DNA from: Neolewinella xylanilytica
Lineage (GTDB): Bacteria > Bacteroidota > Bacteroidia > Chitinophagales > Saprospiraceae
Length of the DNA stretch: 64,000 bases
Direction of reading: 5' to 3'
NCBI RefSeq assembly: GCF_002934605.1
Contig: NZ_PTJC01000005.1
Span: forward strand, 1,674,001 to 1,738,000
The notes beneath the pieces were generated by a model. That model did no database searches. It was not told where the DNA came from and was given only the letters and a program-made list of their open reading frames with translations. Positions 48,338-57,317 of this stretch are shown here, piece after piece. Within the stretch, counting starts at the first letter, position 1, and each line of letters begins with the position of its first letter. The position numbers and the translations under genes were made by a program.

Positions 48338-49660
48338 ATGAAGCGTTTTTTCCACTGTGCCCTGCTACTGCTCCTGCTCGGCGCCATTTCCTGCGAGAAG
48401 GAGGTGATCGAGCCGGCCGTAGTGGTCGTAGAGCCTGAACCGGAGCCTGAGCCCGTTCCCGCCGTCGATACCATCCGCTACGACTACGTGGGCGGCTACG
48501 TGCAGAAGGGGCCCTACCTGAACGGTACCTCGATACAACTCGTCGAGTTGGACGACCAGCTGGCCCCGACCGGCAAGAATTTCCAAACCCAAATCGTCGA
48601 TAACCGGGGCACCTTCGAGGTCCGCAACGTCGAGTTCGTTTCCCCATACGTGCAGCTGAAAGCGGACGGCTTCTACTTCAACGAGGTCACCGGCGAAAAT
48701 TCCGCCGCCCAGCTTACCCTCTACGCCCTCAGCAACCTCGAAGATTACAGCGCCCTTAACGTAAACCTCCTGACCACCCTGGAACGGGCGCGGGTGGATT
48801 ACCTGGTCTCCCGCGGCAGCGCGTTCGGGCCGGCTAAGCTCCAGGCCCAGCGGGAGATTCTGGACATCTTCGAGATGAGCAACGCCGACGTGGCCAAATC
48901 CGAACTGCTCGACATCACGAAGGGTGGGGACGACAATGCCCGGCTGCTGGCCATGTCCGTTATCCTGCAGGGGTACCTCAGCGTAGCCGACTTATCGGAG
49001 CTCGTCGCCAACCTGAGCACGGACCTGCGGGCGGACGGGGTTCTGAACAGCGACCGCCTGGGAAGTACACTGGTCAATAACGCCGTAGCCCTCGACCTGC
49101 CGGCCGCGCGTAAGCACCTGGAAGAGCGCCTGGATGAGCTCGGGCTGGAAACCACCATTGACGATTTTGAAACCCATGTTCAGCATTTTCTCGACAATAC
49201 CGAGTTCGCGCATACCGATACGATTCAATACCCCGTACAGGGCGAGTATGGACCGAACCTGCTAGCGGGGGAAAGGACCGACTTTGCTGCGGGAACCTAT
49301 TCTCTGCTGGCTAAGTTGCCGCGAAAAACCTCCTTACGCGTTCGCATCAGTGGCCCGAACTGGACATGGTGGAACATTGGATCGAGTAGTTGGGAAGAGA
49401 CTTACTTCGACAACGCCCACTTTGCCCGCGAGTATACCATTGCAAGCCCCATAGAAATCGCCGACCTGGAGATCAGACTTTACGAGCGGGATCCGTGGCC
49501 GGGCCAGGAACGGGACGGTCCCATCGTCAATCCACCGGACTCCACCGGCTACGTGAACCCGAATCCCGATCAACCAACCGACACCACGCGAATCATCGTC
49601 TACGAGAATGGTTCGGAGGTACCTAGCTGGACGAAGAAATTCGTGCTGAAGTCAGAGTAA
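48338..49660 (+). CDS. Conserved Bacteroidota lipoprotein of unknown function
   Basis: Start at ATG 48338 (MKRFFHCALLLLLLGAISC; lipobox cysteine C19). The open frame upstream has no protein-like content. The 440-residue product has a Pro/Glu linker (EPEPEPEPVP), then the recurring block YVQKGPYLNGTSIQLVELD, NRGTFEVRNVEF, VQLKADGFYFNEV and LTLYALSNLED, which I recognise from uncharacterised Bacteroidota lipoproteins with a carboxypeptidase-regulatory-like fold. The helical middle region and beta-rich C-terminus (GPNWTWWNIGSSSWEE) have no known signature. It is probably anchored in the outer membrane. It sits between the GH43-like gene and the esterase. Confidence 0.75.
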   Translation: MKRFFHCALLLLLLGAISCEKEVIEPAVVVVEPEPEPEPVPAVDTIRYDYVGGYVQKGPYLNGTSIQLVELDDQLAPTGKNFQTQIVDNRGTFEVRNVEFVSPYVQLKADGFYFNEVTGENSAAQLTLYALSNLEDYSALNVNLLTTLERARVDYLVSRGSAFGPAKLQAQREILDIFEMSNADVAKSELLDITKGGDDNARLLAMSVILQGYLSVADLSELVANLSTDLRADGVLNSDRLGSTLVNNAVALDLPAARKHLEERLDELGLETTIDDFETHVQHFLDNTEFAHTDTIQYPVQGEYGPNLLAGERTDFAAGTYSLLAKLPRKTSLRVRISGPNWTWWNIGSSSWEETYFDNAHFAREYTIASPIEIADLEIRLYERDPWPGQERDGPIVNPPDSTGYVNPNPDQPTDTTRIIVYENGSEVPSWTKKFVLKSE

Positions 49661-49735
49661 CCTCCGTCCGGATCGGGTTGCGCAAGCGGGGCAATCGGGA
49701 AATATGGTTAGGTTAGCGGGGAAAGCTCGTTGACC

Positions 49736-51286
49736 ATGCCCGTACACCCGAGAGGTCTAGGCCGCGCCTATCTTCTTTCTGCCTGCTTAGGGCTGATTAC
49801 CCTCACCTTGTCGGCCCAGCCAGCGGTCGAAACCTACTACGGTCGGGTAGTCGGAGAGACTTCGGCGGACGGCACCATCAACATCTTTCGAGGGATCCCC
49901 TTCGCCCGGCCTCCGATTGATTCGCTGCGGTGGCGAGCTCCGGAGCCTCCCGATTCGTGGACCGGCACCAAAGTCTGCACCACCTTCGCCGCCAGCCCCA
50001 TGCAGCGCAGTCCGGAGCCATTCAGCATGTGGAGCGAGGAATTCCTCATTCCCAAAGAGCCCATAGGGGAAGACTGCCTCTACCTCAACGTTTGGTCCCG
50101 GGCCGGTGCCACCCAGCAGCCCGTGCTGGTGTGGATCTACGGGGGCGGCTTTAACAGCGGGGGCAGCGCCGTGCCCATTTATGACGGGGAGGCCATGGCG
50201 CGGGAGGGGGTGGTCTTCGTCAGCATCAACTACCGGGTCGGGCCCTTCGGCTTTCTCGCCCATCCGGAGCTCAGTGCTGAGGCCCCTTACGGCAGTTCCG
50301 GCAACTACGGATTACTGGACCAGATCGCCGCCCTCCACTGGGTGCGCGACAACATCGCCGCCTTTGGCGGCGACCCGAACCGCATCACGATCGCCGGACA
50401 GTCGGCCGGGGCCGCCAGCGTCAACGCCCTGGTCGCGTCCCCGCTCTCCTACGGACTCTTTCACCGCGCCATCGCTGAGAGCGGGGGGCTGCTGACGCGG
50501 GAGCCCGTGAGCCTGGCCGCCGCTGAGGATAATGGCCTGCGCTTCGCCGATTCCCTGGGAGGGACCGATCTGGAGGCTATGCGTGCCCTCCCCGCCGCCA
50601 CGATCCAGGCGACCCCCGCCCCGCTGCTGCGGCCCATACTCGACGGCTACGTGCTGCCGCTGCCGGTAGCGGAATTACTGGGGCCGGGGCGGGCCCGTGA
50701 GGTAGAGTTGCTTACGGGCTGGAATGAAAACGAAGGCCTGCTGCCCGGGCCGCTCGTCGATGCGGCGGCTTACCGCGCGCGCATTCGCGAACGTTACCCG
50801 GACCGGGCGGAGGAGTACCTGTCCTACTACCCGGCCACCAACGACAGTATCGCCCGACGGTCGCAGGAGGATGCGGCCCGCGATGCTCTTTTCGGTATTC
50901 AGAACTACGGCTGGTCCAACCTCCACGCCGGCTATTCGGACCGGCCCGTCTACCTCTATCGCTTCACCCGGCGGGTCCCCGGCGAAGGGAAGTACGCCGA
51001 CTACGGTGCCTTCCACACCGGGGAGGTGCCCTACGCCTACGGCAACCTCGACCGGGTGGACCGCCGCTGGACCCCCGTCGATCACGAGTTGTCCGAAACC
51101 ATGCGTACCTACTGGGTCAACTTCGTCAAGCACGGCAACCCCAACGGTGTCGGGCTGCCCGCCTGGCCGGCCTATTCCGCGGCGCGGAAGGAAGTGATGC
51201 TCCTGGGCGACCGGGTTCGGGCGGAGCTGCTGCCCGACGCCGAGCGCCTCGACTTTATGTTTTACCTGCAAAGTTTGGATGAATGA
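49736..51286 (+). CDS. Type B carboxylesterase/para-nitrobenzyl esterase family protein
   Basis: A 516-residue exported esterase. Signal peptide (AYLLSACLGLITLTLSAQ); ATG at 49736 preferred to TTG at 49730. Family marks are FRGIPFARPP, EDCLYLNVW, the oxyanion segment IYGGGFNSGG, the nucleophile elbow GQSAGAASV, and the glutamate/histidine ends of the triad (HTGEVPYAYGN; the usual catalytic His near there). It overlaps the GH106-like gene by 4 bases (ATGA), so both act together, for example removing acyl groups from a rhamnose-containing polysaccharide. That joint role is inference. Confidence 0.9.
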   Translation: MPVHPRGLGRAYLLSACLGLITLTLSAQPAVETYYGRVVGETSADGTINIFRGIPFARPPIDSLRWRAPEPPDSWTGTKVCTTFAASPMQRSPEPFSMWSEEFLIPKEPIGEDCLYLNVWSRAGATQQPVLVWIYGGGFNSGGSAVPIYDGEAMAREGVVFVSINYRVGPFGFLAHPELSAEAPYGSSGNYGLLDQIAALHWVRDNIAAFGGDPNRITIAGQSAGAASVNALVASPLSYGLFHRAIAESGGLLTREPVSLAAAEDNGLRFADSLGGTDLEAMRALPAATIQATPAPLLRPILDGYVLPLPVAELLGPGRAREVELLTGWNENEGLLPGPLVDAAAYRARIRERYPDRAEEYLSYYPATNDSIARRSQEDAARDALFGIQNYGWSNLHAGYSDRPVYLYRFTRRVPGEGKYADYGAFHTGEVPYAYGNLDRVDRRWTPVDHELSETMRTYWVNFVKHGNPNGVGLPAWPAYSAARKEVMLLGDRVRAELLPDAERLDFMFYLQSLDE

Positions 51287-53967
51287 ATTATCGCCACTGG
51301 CCGTTGATCGTGCTGCTCCTGCTCCTGTTTGGCTCGCTGGCCGGGGCGCAGGTGACCGAGCGGACCGCCCGTCCCTGGACCTACTGGTGGTGGATGGGCA
51401 GTGCCGTAAACAAGCAAGACATTACCCGTCAGCTCGAGCAGTTCGCCGCGTCAGGGCTGGGCGGGGTACACATCATTCCCATTTACGGGGCAAAGGGCTA
51501 CGAGGACCAATTCCTCGATTTTCTCTCCGAACCCTGGATGGAAATGGCGGCCTATACCATCACCGAGGCCGACCGCCTCGGGATGGGGGTGGACCTGTCC
51601 CTCGGCACGGGATGGCCCTTCGGCGGGCCCTGGGTCGATGCCAGCCACGCCGCGCGTAGCCTCACCGTGGATACCTTTTCGCTAACCGCCGGGAGCGCTT
51701 TTCTGCCGGACCCGGAGCGGTTGGCCGACCAACTGCAGCTCCAGGATGTGGAAGCCGTATTTGTCACCGACGGCCGGCGGCAGTATAATCTGTCGCCCTT
51801 CCTGGGAGGGGGCCGGGACGCCTGGGCGGTGCCCGCCGGCGACTGGCGGGCGGTGGTCTTCGGCGTCCGCCCCACCGGTCAGCGGGTGAAGCGGGCCGCG
51901 CCGGGGGGCGAGGGCCTGGTAGTGGATTACTTCGACCGCGGCGCCGTGGACGAATACCTGGCGCACTTCGATTCCGTGTTCTCCCAATCGGCTAATCCAC
52001 CGGAGGTGCGGGCCATCTACCACGACAGCTACGAGGTGTACGGGGCCCAGTGGACGGAAGCGTTCGCCAGTGCCTTCCGGAGGCAGCACGGTTACGATGT
52101 CCGGGCGAGCCTGCCCCTGCTTGCCGATACCTACCACCGGGATCGCGGCTTGTTGCTCCATGATATTCGCGCTACCATCTCCGAGCTGCTGTACGAATCC
52201 TTCGCCCGCCCCTGGACGCGGTACGGAGAGCGGGCCGGCTGGCTCACCCGCTACCAGGCCCACGGTTCCCCGGGCAATATCCTCGACCTGTACGCCCTGG
52301 CTACGATCCCGGAAACGGAGTCCTTCGGCTGCGCGGAATTCGGGATTCCCGGCCTGGCCTGCGACCCCGACTTCGAACCCGAGACCTTCGGCCGGCCGAG
52401 CACCCTGATGACGAAGTTCGCCTCTTCCCCGGCCCACCTTTACGGCAAGCCGCTGGTCAGCTCCGAAACGGGTACCTGGCTGGGCAACCACTTTCGGGTG
52501 TCGCTGCGGCAAGTGAAACCCCACCTCGACCAGCTGTTCGTGGGCGGAGTGAATCACGTGTTCTTCCACGGCAGTACGTACTCGCCCGCGGAGGCCGGCT
52601 ATCCGGGATGGCTGTTCTACGCGTCCACCAATTTCGGGCCCACCGCCCACTTCTCCGACGAGCTCCCCCTGTTGAACGACTACATCGAACGGTGCCAGTC
52701 TGCCCTCCAGGCGGCCCGGCCCGACAACGACGTACTCCTCTACTTTCCCATTCACGATCGCTGGTCTTCGTCCGACGAGGATATCCTGCTGCAACTGGAC
52801 GTCCACCACAGCGAGGACTGGTTTGGCGCCACCCCCTTCGGCCAGACCGCGGAAGAACTGCTGGAGGCCGGCTACGCCTTCGATTACGTCTCCGACCGCC
52901 AACTGGCCTCCTTGCGGACGGATGCAACCGGTGGGGTAAGCCTGGACGGCCGCGCCAGCTACCGGGCCGTCGTGGTGCCGGCAACGACCTACCTGCCCGA
53001 GGCAACGCTGAACGTATTACACCAACTGAAGCGCGGCGGCGTGGAGGTGATTTTTCTCGACCGACTACCGGCCGCGTATCCGGGGCTGGGGGCGGATCGC
53101 CGCATTCCGGCCGATAAGCTTCGTGGACTTACCGCGGTGGCCGACGTGGCGCCTGCGCTGGCCGAAGCGGGAGTGCGTCCGGAAAGCGTAAAGAAGCTTG
53201 GTCTCGACTACATTCGCAAGCGCACCGACACAGGCGGCCTGTACTTTCTGACCAACCTGTCCGACCGCTTCGACCGGGGCTACGTTACCCTTTCCGGTGA
53301 TTACCGGAGCATCGTGCTTACCGATCCGCTGACCGGGGCTTCCGTATCGATCGCCACCCGCGACAGCTTCTTCCTCGAGCTGCCGCCGGGGAAATCCGTG
53401 CTGGTCGAAACAAGTACGAACGAAGCCGCCGCGCCAGCGAGGGATTTCCTCCGCGTCAGCGACACCCTGGCGATCGAGGGTCCGTGGACCGTAACCTTCG
53501 ACGACACCACCGGCCTGCAAGTCCGGGAGCGGTATACGCCGGAGCGGCTTACCTCCTGGACCGACTGGGACGAGGACCTTGCCTTCTTTACCGGCAAGGC
53601 TACCTACCGCACCGATTTTACCCTGGATGCAGCCGCGTTGGGTGCCGCGGGTTACCGGCTGACCTTCGATGGGGTGCACGAAAGCGCGGAGGTGATCCTG
53701 AACGGGGAGCCGGTGGGCACGGTATGGGCCTTCCCGAACGAGCTCGACCTGCCCGCCAACTTGCTGCGCGAAGCGAACCAGCTCACCATCGTAGTACAGA
53801 ACCTGTCGGCCAATTATATGCGCCGCTACGATCGCGAGCACCCCGAGTGGAAGAACTTCTACGACATTAACTTCGTCGACATCACTTACCGCCCCTTCGA
53901 CGCGGGTGCGTGGCCGCCGGCTTTATCGGGACTGACCGGCCGGGTGCGGCTCCTGACCCGGGAGTGA
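51283..53967 (+). CDS. GH106-type alpha-L-rhamnosidase-like glycosyl hydrolase
   Basis: An 894-residue exported enzyme: signal peptide MNYRHWPLIVLLLLLFGSLA (cleaved near GAQ), then the GH106 N-terminal block RPWTYWWWMGSAVNKQDITR, GGVHIIPIYGAKGYED and GMGVDLSLGTGWPFGGPW. The middle catalytic region includes YHDSYEVYGAQWTEAF and SETGTWLGNHF. The C-terminus is a galactose-binding-like/beta-sandwich part (YRLTFDGVHESAEVILNGEP). GH106 enzymes remove terminal L-rhamnose from pectin-like or algal glycans. Coupled to the esterase, and no SusC/SusD pair is seen. Length fits the shorter GH106 members. Confidence 0.85.
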   Translation: MNYRHWPLIVLLLLLFGSLAGAQVTERTARPWTYWWWMGSAVNKQDITRQLEQFAASGLGGVHIIPIYGAKGYEDQFLDFLSEPWMEMAAYTITEADRLGMGVDLSLGTGWPFGGPWVDASHAARSLTVDTFSLTAGSAFLPDPERLADQLQLQDVEAVFVTDGRRQYNLSPFLGGGRDAWAVPAGDWRAVVFGVRPTGQRVKRAAPGGEGLVVDYFDRGAVDEYLAHFDSVFSQSANPPEVRAIYHDSYEVYGAQWTEAFASAFRRQHGYDVRASLPLLADTYHRDRGLLLHDIRATISELLYESFARPWTRYGERAGWLTRYQAHGSPGNILDLYALATIPETESFGCAEFGIPGLACDPDFEPETFGRPSTLMTKFASSPAHLYGKPLVSSETGTWLGNHFRVSLRQVKPHLDQLFVGGVNHVFFHGSTYSPAEAGYPGWLFYASTNFGPTAHFSDELPLLNDYIERCQSALQAARPDNDVLLYFPIHDRWSSSDEDILLQLDVHHSEDWFGATPFGQTAEELLEAGYAFDYVSDRQLASLRTDATGGVSLDGRASYRAVVVPATTYLPEATLNVLHQLKRGGVEVIFLDRLPAAYPGLGADRRIPADKLRGLTAVADVAPALAEAGVRPESVKKLGLDYIRKRTDTGGLYFLTNLSDRFDRGYVTLSGDYRSIVLTDPLTGASVSIATRDSFFLELPPGKSVLVETSTNEAAAPARDFLRVSDTLAIEGPWTVTFDDTTGLQVRERYTPERLTSWTDWDEDLAFFTGKATYRTDFTLDAAALGAAGYRLTFDGVHESAEVILNGEPVGTVWAFPNELDLPANLLREANQLTIVVQNLSANYMRRYDREHPEWKNFYDINFVDITYRPFDAGAWPPALSGLTGRVRLLTRE

Positions 53968-53980
53968 AGCGACAGGTACC

Positions 53981-53988
53981 TATATTCG
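53981..53988 (+). promoter_or_regulatory. Weak -7-like box (TATATTCG) of the DUF2490 gene
   Basis: TATATTCG differs from TAnnTTTG at one position. The same octamer occurs before pnp, and TACATTCG precedes the 53-residue membrane protein. Confidence 0.35.
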
Positions 53989-54008
53989 CATCCTGATTGT
54001 TCGTTGCA

Positions 54009-54023
54009 CCTGCGTCCGGCGCC
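54009..54023 (-). repeat. Variant of the dispersed element in the DUF2490 leader
   Basis: The minus strand reads GGCGCCGGACGCAGG, the element with one base missing and one mismatch, ending 2 bases before the ATG. Confidence 0.4.
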
Positions 54024-54025
54024 CT

Positions 54026-54718
54026 ATGAAGTACGTTTTCTATTTTTTGCTTTGCCTGATTGTCCTTCCCCTTAGCGGTCAGTCCGCCGTCGATGAAGAC
54101 AAGCTCGGCGCATGGTACATGTACTTCTATTCCCATTCCTTTGGCGACGGCCCCTGGGGCATCCAGGGTGACGCCCAGTACCGCAACTGGAACCTGGGGG
54201 GCGATCTCGAACAATTGTTGCTCCGCTCCGGCCTGACTTATTCTCCGACCGACGCGGGCATCACCTTCACCCTGGGCTACGCCAACGTGACGAGCGGAGC
54301 TTACGGTGACAGCGACGCCACGAGTGGGGAAAGCCGGATATACCAGGAAGCGCTGTTTCCGCAGCGCATCGGCGGCCGCTTTTTGCTCACCCATCGCCTG
54401 CGCTACGAGCAGCGCTGGGTGGAGGGGCAGGATGTCCGTACCCGCTACCGCTACAATCTGTTCGTCAACGTACCGCTGAACGCCACCGATTTGGGGAAGG
54501 GCGTCATCAACCTGGCACTCTACAACGAGGTGTTCCTCAACGGGCAACTGGACATCGGTGACGGACGCAGCGTACAGTATTTCGACCGCAACCGCCTGTA
54601 CCTCGGCCTGGCTTACGGCATTACCGACCGGCTGCGCACCCAGCTAGGCTGGATGCGGCAAACGACCGTCGCCGTCGACAAGGCCCAGCTCCAGGTGAGC
54701 TTGCACCACAGCTGGTGA
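54026..54718 (+). CDS. DUF2490 domain-containing protein (probable outer-membrane barrel)
   Basis: A 230-residue protein with a signal peptide (MKYVFYFLLCLIVLPLSGQS) and the DUF2490 layout: LGAWYMYFYSHSFGDGPWGI, GDAQYRNWNL, LLTHRLRYEQRW, FDRNRLYLGLAYGITDRLRT and a C-terminal strand ending LHHSW. The aromatic, alternating pattern indicates an outer-membrane beta-barrel. Function of the family is unknown. Two small membrane-protein genes follow in the same direction. Confidence 0.82.
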   Translation: MKYVFYFLLCLIVLPLSGQSAVDEDKLGAWYMYFYSHSFGDGPWGIQGDAQYRNWNLGGDLEQLLLRSGLTYSPTDAGITFTLGYANVTSGAYGDSDATSGESRIYQEALFPQRIGGRFLLTHRLRYEQRWVEGQDVRTRYRYNLFVNVPLNATDLGKGVINLALYNEVFLNGQLDIGDGRSVQYFDRNRLYLGLAYGITDRLRTQLGWMRQTTVAVDKAQLQVSLHHSW

Positions 54719-54749
54719 ACCCGGTTGGCCGTTTCCGACTTGGAGCTGT

Positions 54750-54968
54750 ATGGACAATACACCGGAGGAGCAGGAGTCGAAATCCCTGCCCGACAAAGCG
54801 GCCGAGACCTACCAGTGGTGGGATAACCTGGCCACGATTCACGCAGAAGACCCCTTTCTCGTCGGTGCCGCTAAAATCGGCCTGCGGCTGTTCGGCGTCA
54901 TCGTGCTGCTGGCCCTGTCGCCCGTCATCCTGCTTGGCCTCCTCATCGCCTTCATCACGGTACTATGA
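54750..54968 (+). CDS. 72-residue membrane protein, unknown
   Basis: An acidic N-terminus (MDNTPEEQESKSLPDKAAE), a short Trp-containing segment (TYQWWDNLATIHAEDPFLVG), then one or two strongly hydrophobic spans (LRLFGVIVLLALSPVILLGLLIAFITVL). No family recognised. The stop overlaps the next gene by 4 bases (ATGA), so the two proteins are likely made together and may form a complex. Confidence 0.65.
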   Translation: MDNTPEEQESKSLPDKAAETYQWWDNLATIHAEDPFLVGAAKIGLRLFGVIVLLALSPVILLGLLIAFITVL

Positions 54969-55339
54969 ACGTCCTCCGTAACCCATGGTGGTGGGCCGCC
55001 GTACTGCTTTTCGTACTCCACCAGCTGCTGCAGCGGGTGCTCGGCTACCCGCTGGAGCTGATCGATAGTTATTTGGATCCCTTCCTGGCGCCGCCCATTC
55101 TGCTCGGGCTTTGGTTGTGGGAGCGGCAGCTGGTATGGCGCGCCCCCTACCTGCGGTGGTACGAAACGGCGGTCGCCGTACTCGTGCTGGCCGTCATCTT
55201 CGAGGAGGTCTATCCCCGCTACAGGGAGGCCTTCCGCTACGACGTTTGGGATTACCTCGCTTACGGCCTGGGGGCGGTCTACTTCTACTTCCTCATCAAC
55301 GTACCGCGGGAGGACGTGAAGCCGGGAGTGAGGCGGTAG
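54965..55339 (+). CDS. 124-residue integral membrane protein, unknown
   Basis: Four hydrophobic segments can be drawn: about 8-24 (WWAAVLLFVLHQLLQRVLG), 41-53 (LAPPILLGLWLWERQ), 66-80 (ETAVAVLVLAVIFEEVY) and 92-108 (YLAYGLGAVYFYFLINV), with a basic C-terminus. The pattern of Glu inside or at the edge of a helix (FEEVYPRY) is notable. No known family. Translationally coupled to the 72-residue protein. Confidence 0.7.
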   Translation: MNVLRNPWWWAAVLLFVLHQLLQRVLGYPLELIDSYLDPFLAPPILLGLWLWERQLVWRAPYLRWYETAVAVLVLAVIFEEVYPRYREAFRYDVWDYLAYGLGAVYFYFLINVPREDVKPGVRR

Positions 55340-56053
55340 TAAAACGGCGGGGCGCCGGAGCGCGGGTGAAACGAATACCATCAAACGGTGTTGCGCGGAA
55401 CCACCTTCGGTCTACCCCCTGATCTTCCGCGATAGTGGGTGAGGTGACCCTAAACGAAGTCCGTTCGCTACGCACTGTTGCTGCTTTTACCCGCCATCGC
55501 GGAAGCCCCGCAGGCTACGGTCTGCGAACTCACCGACCAGTACCCCGCCGTTTTCATTAGCTGCATTGGAACGGGACCGGTCCGCTGTCCATCAGTCACC
55601 GCGAACTCTACGGGCGGATGCAAACGCAGCTGCAGCCACGATCGACGCGGTAGCCGAACGTACACCGGCGCTCGACGAGCCGGCCGACGCCCGCCCCGCC
55701 GCGGTCGCGGCCCACGCGGACCTTGCCCCGGATGCCCGCGCCGGCTTCGTACCCGACCGGGAATCGCTCGGGCTCCTGACCGCCCGCCACCTGTAGTTCA
55801 GTATCCGCCCTGGCGAGCGGAATGCCCGGACGGGGGAGACCGACACCGTCACCCAGGACCTGTCGATCGCGGTACGGGCGATGATCGGCAGGCAACGCCG
55901 GATGACGCGGTTGTTTCTGAAATAACAGGTCCGGCTTCTCCGTTCGCCGTCCATCGCTCTCGGGAACCAACTGCTGGAAAATCGCCGGTGCCTTACCTCG
56001 TTGCGGGAAATACCAACCGTGAGCCTGCCGTCGTATCGTACCTTTACCGGACG
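55340..56053. other. 714-base stretch without a convincing gene, possible remnant
   Basis: The plus-strand frame of the following kinase is open back to about 55454, but the residues (RRAGRRPPRRGRGPRG and similar) are not protein-like. At 55454 an ACG codon is followed by KSVRYALLLLLPAIAEAP, which would look like a signal peptide if the first codon were ATG. A later frame reads TVTQDLSIAVRAMIGRQRRM. These could be traces of a decayed exported protein. A dispersed-element copy lies at 55351. Confidence 0.4.
55351..55366 (+). repeat. Dispersed 16-base element GGCGCCGGAGCGCGGG (exact)
   Basis: Followed by TGAAA, as in the inverted copy at 31620. It starts 11 bases after the stop of the 124-residue membrane protein. 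Confidence 0.6.
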
Positions 56054-57283
56054 ATGGTCCCTATCCCACCGAATGAAAATGCCAGATTGGCCAACCTGCG
56101 GGAGTTCGATATCCTCGACACCCTACCCGAAGACGAGTACGACGATCTCGTAACGTTGGCCGCCGAGATTTGCCAAACGCCCGTAGCGCAGATTGCGCTG
56201 GTCGATGAGGACCGGCTGTGGTACAAGGCGGAATACGGCTTCCAAATTCCGGGGCGACAGATCCCCAGGAATGACGGGTTCTGCACCCATACCATTCTGG
56301 AAAAGAACCGCCCGCTCATCGTTTCCGACATGCGCGTCGACGAGCGCTTTCGCCACAATCCTTTCGTTGCTCAGGACCCCAACGTGGTTTTCTACGCCGG
56401 CTTCCCCCTCTGTTCCCGCGAAGGGTACCCGCTGGGCTCGCTTTGCGTGATCGACCTGGAGCCCCGGCAGCTTAGCGAGGGGCAACTCAACTCCCTGCGC
56501 CGGCTCAGTAACCAGGCCGTCAAGCTGCTCGAGCTGCACCGGTCGGTACGGGTAAGCCAGGACCGGCTGCGGGAGAAAGAATACGCCTACCGGCTGCTCA
56601 GGGATTTCAGCCACATCATCGCTCATGACCTGAAGGCGCCGGTCCGCAACATCCGCCAGGTAGCGGAAATTCTACGGGAAGATCATCAGCGGGAGCTTTC
56701 GGCGGAAGCGGCGCACTTGTTTGCCATCATCGAGAGCCGGGCCGCGGATGCGGGTCGAATGATCGAAGGAGTTCTCCGGTATAGCAAAGTTTCCGGTAGC
56801 ATGGACGCCAAGAGCGAGCCGGTGGTTTTGGCCGACCTTATCCCCCTGATCGCCGCTCAGGTGGGGAAGGAAGCGTGCCGGATAGAATACGTCGGCAAGG
56901 TCGAAGCGCTGAACATCTCCCCCATTGCGCTGAAGCATATCTTTCAGAACCTGATCGGCAACGCCGTGAAGTTCAACGACAAGCCGGAGGGCCGGGTCGT
57001 TATCGACAGTTGGTATACGGAGGGCGTCGGGTGCACCTTTACCGTTAGCGACAACGGTCCGGGCATCCCCGAACGGGAAATCGGCGCCATTTTCCAGTTG
57101 TTCCATTCCGCCGGCGAGGAGCACCTGCGCGGGCATGGCGTCGGCCTGTCGATCGTGCGTCGGCTGCTGGAGGATTTGTCGGGTAGCGTTTCGGTAGCAT
57201 CGAAGTTGGGGGAGGGGGCGACATTCACCCTGGTCATTCCCTCGCGGCCGATCTCCGCGCCGACCCAGCTCCTGCGGCCCTAG
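56054..57283 (+). CDS. GAF-domain histidine kinase (first of two tandem paralogues)
   Basis: Start at ATG 56054 (MVPIPPNENARLANLREFDI), where similarity to its paralogue begins; a near-consensus -7 box TACCTTTA (56039-56046) ends 7 bases before it, so the longer upstream frame is rejected. The 409-residue soluble protein has a GAF domain (EICQTPVAQIALVDEDRLWY, GFCTHTILEKNRPLIVSDMR), HisKA with the acceptor in HIIAHDLKAPVRNIRQ, and HATPase (NLIGNAVKFNDK, GHGVGLSIVRRL). No membrane segments, so a cytoplasmic sensor. No response regulator is adjacent. Confidence 0.88.
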   Translation: MVPIPPNENARLANLREFDILDTLPEDEYDDLVTLAAEICQTPVAQIALVDEDRLWYKAEYGFQIPGRQIPRNDGFCTHTILEKNRPLIVSDMRVDERFRHNPFVAQDPNVVFYAGFPLCSREGYPLGSLCVIDLEPRQLSEGQLNSLRRLSNQAVKLLELHRSVRVSQDRLREKEYAYRLLRDFSHIIAHDLKAPVRNIRQVAEILREDHQRELSAEAAHLFAIIESRAADAGRMIEGVLRYSKVSGSMDAKSEPVVLADLIPLIAAQVGKEACRIEYVGKVEALNISPIALKHIFQNLIGNAVKFNDKPEGRVVIDSWYTEGVGCTFTVSDNGPGIPEREIGAIFQLFHSAGEEHLRGHGVGLSIVRRLLEDLSGSVSVASKLGEGATFTLVIPSRPISAPTQLLRP

Positions 57284-57309
57284 GCGCGCAGACGGGTCGG
57301 GAAATATCG

Positions 57310-57317
57310 TATGTTTG
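57310..57317 (+). promoter_or_regulatory. Predicted -7 box (TATGTTTG) overlapping the annotated ATG
   Basis: TATGTTTG fits TAnnTTTG and covers the ATG at 57311. If real, translation must begin downstream, for example at GTG 57323, with an almost leaderless message. Confidence 0.4.
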
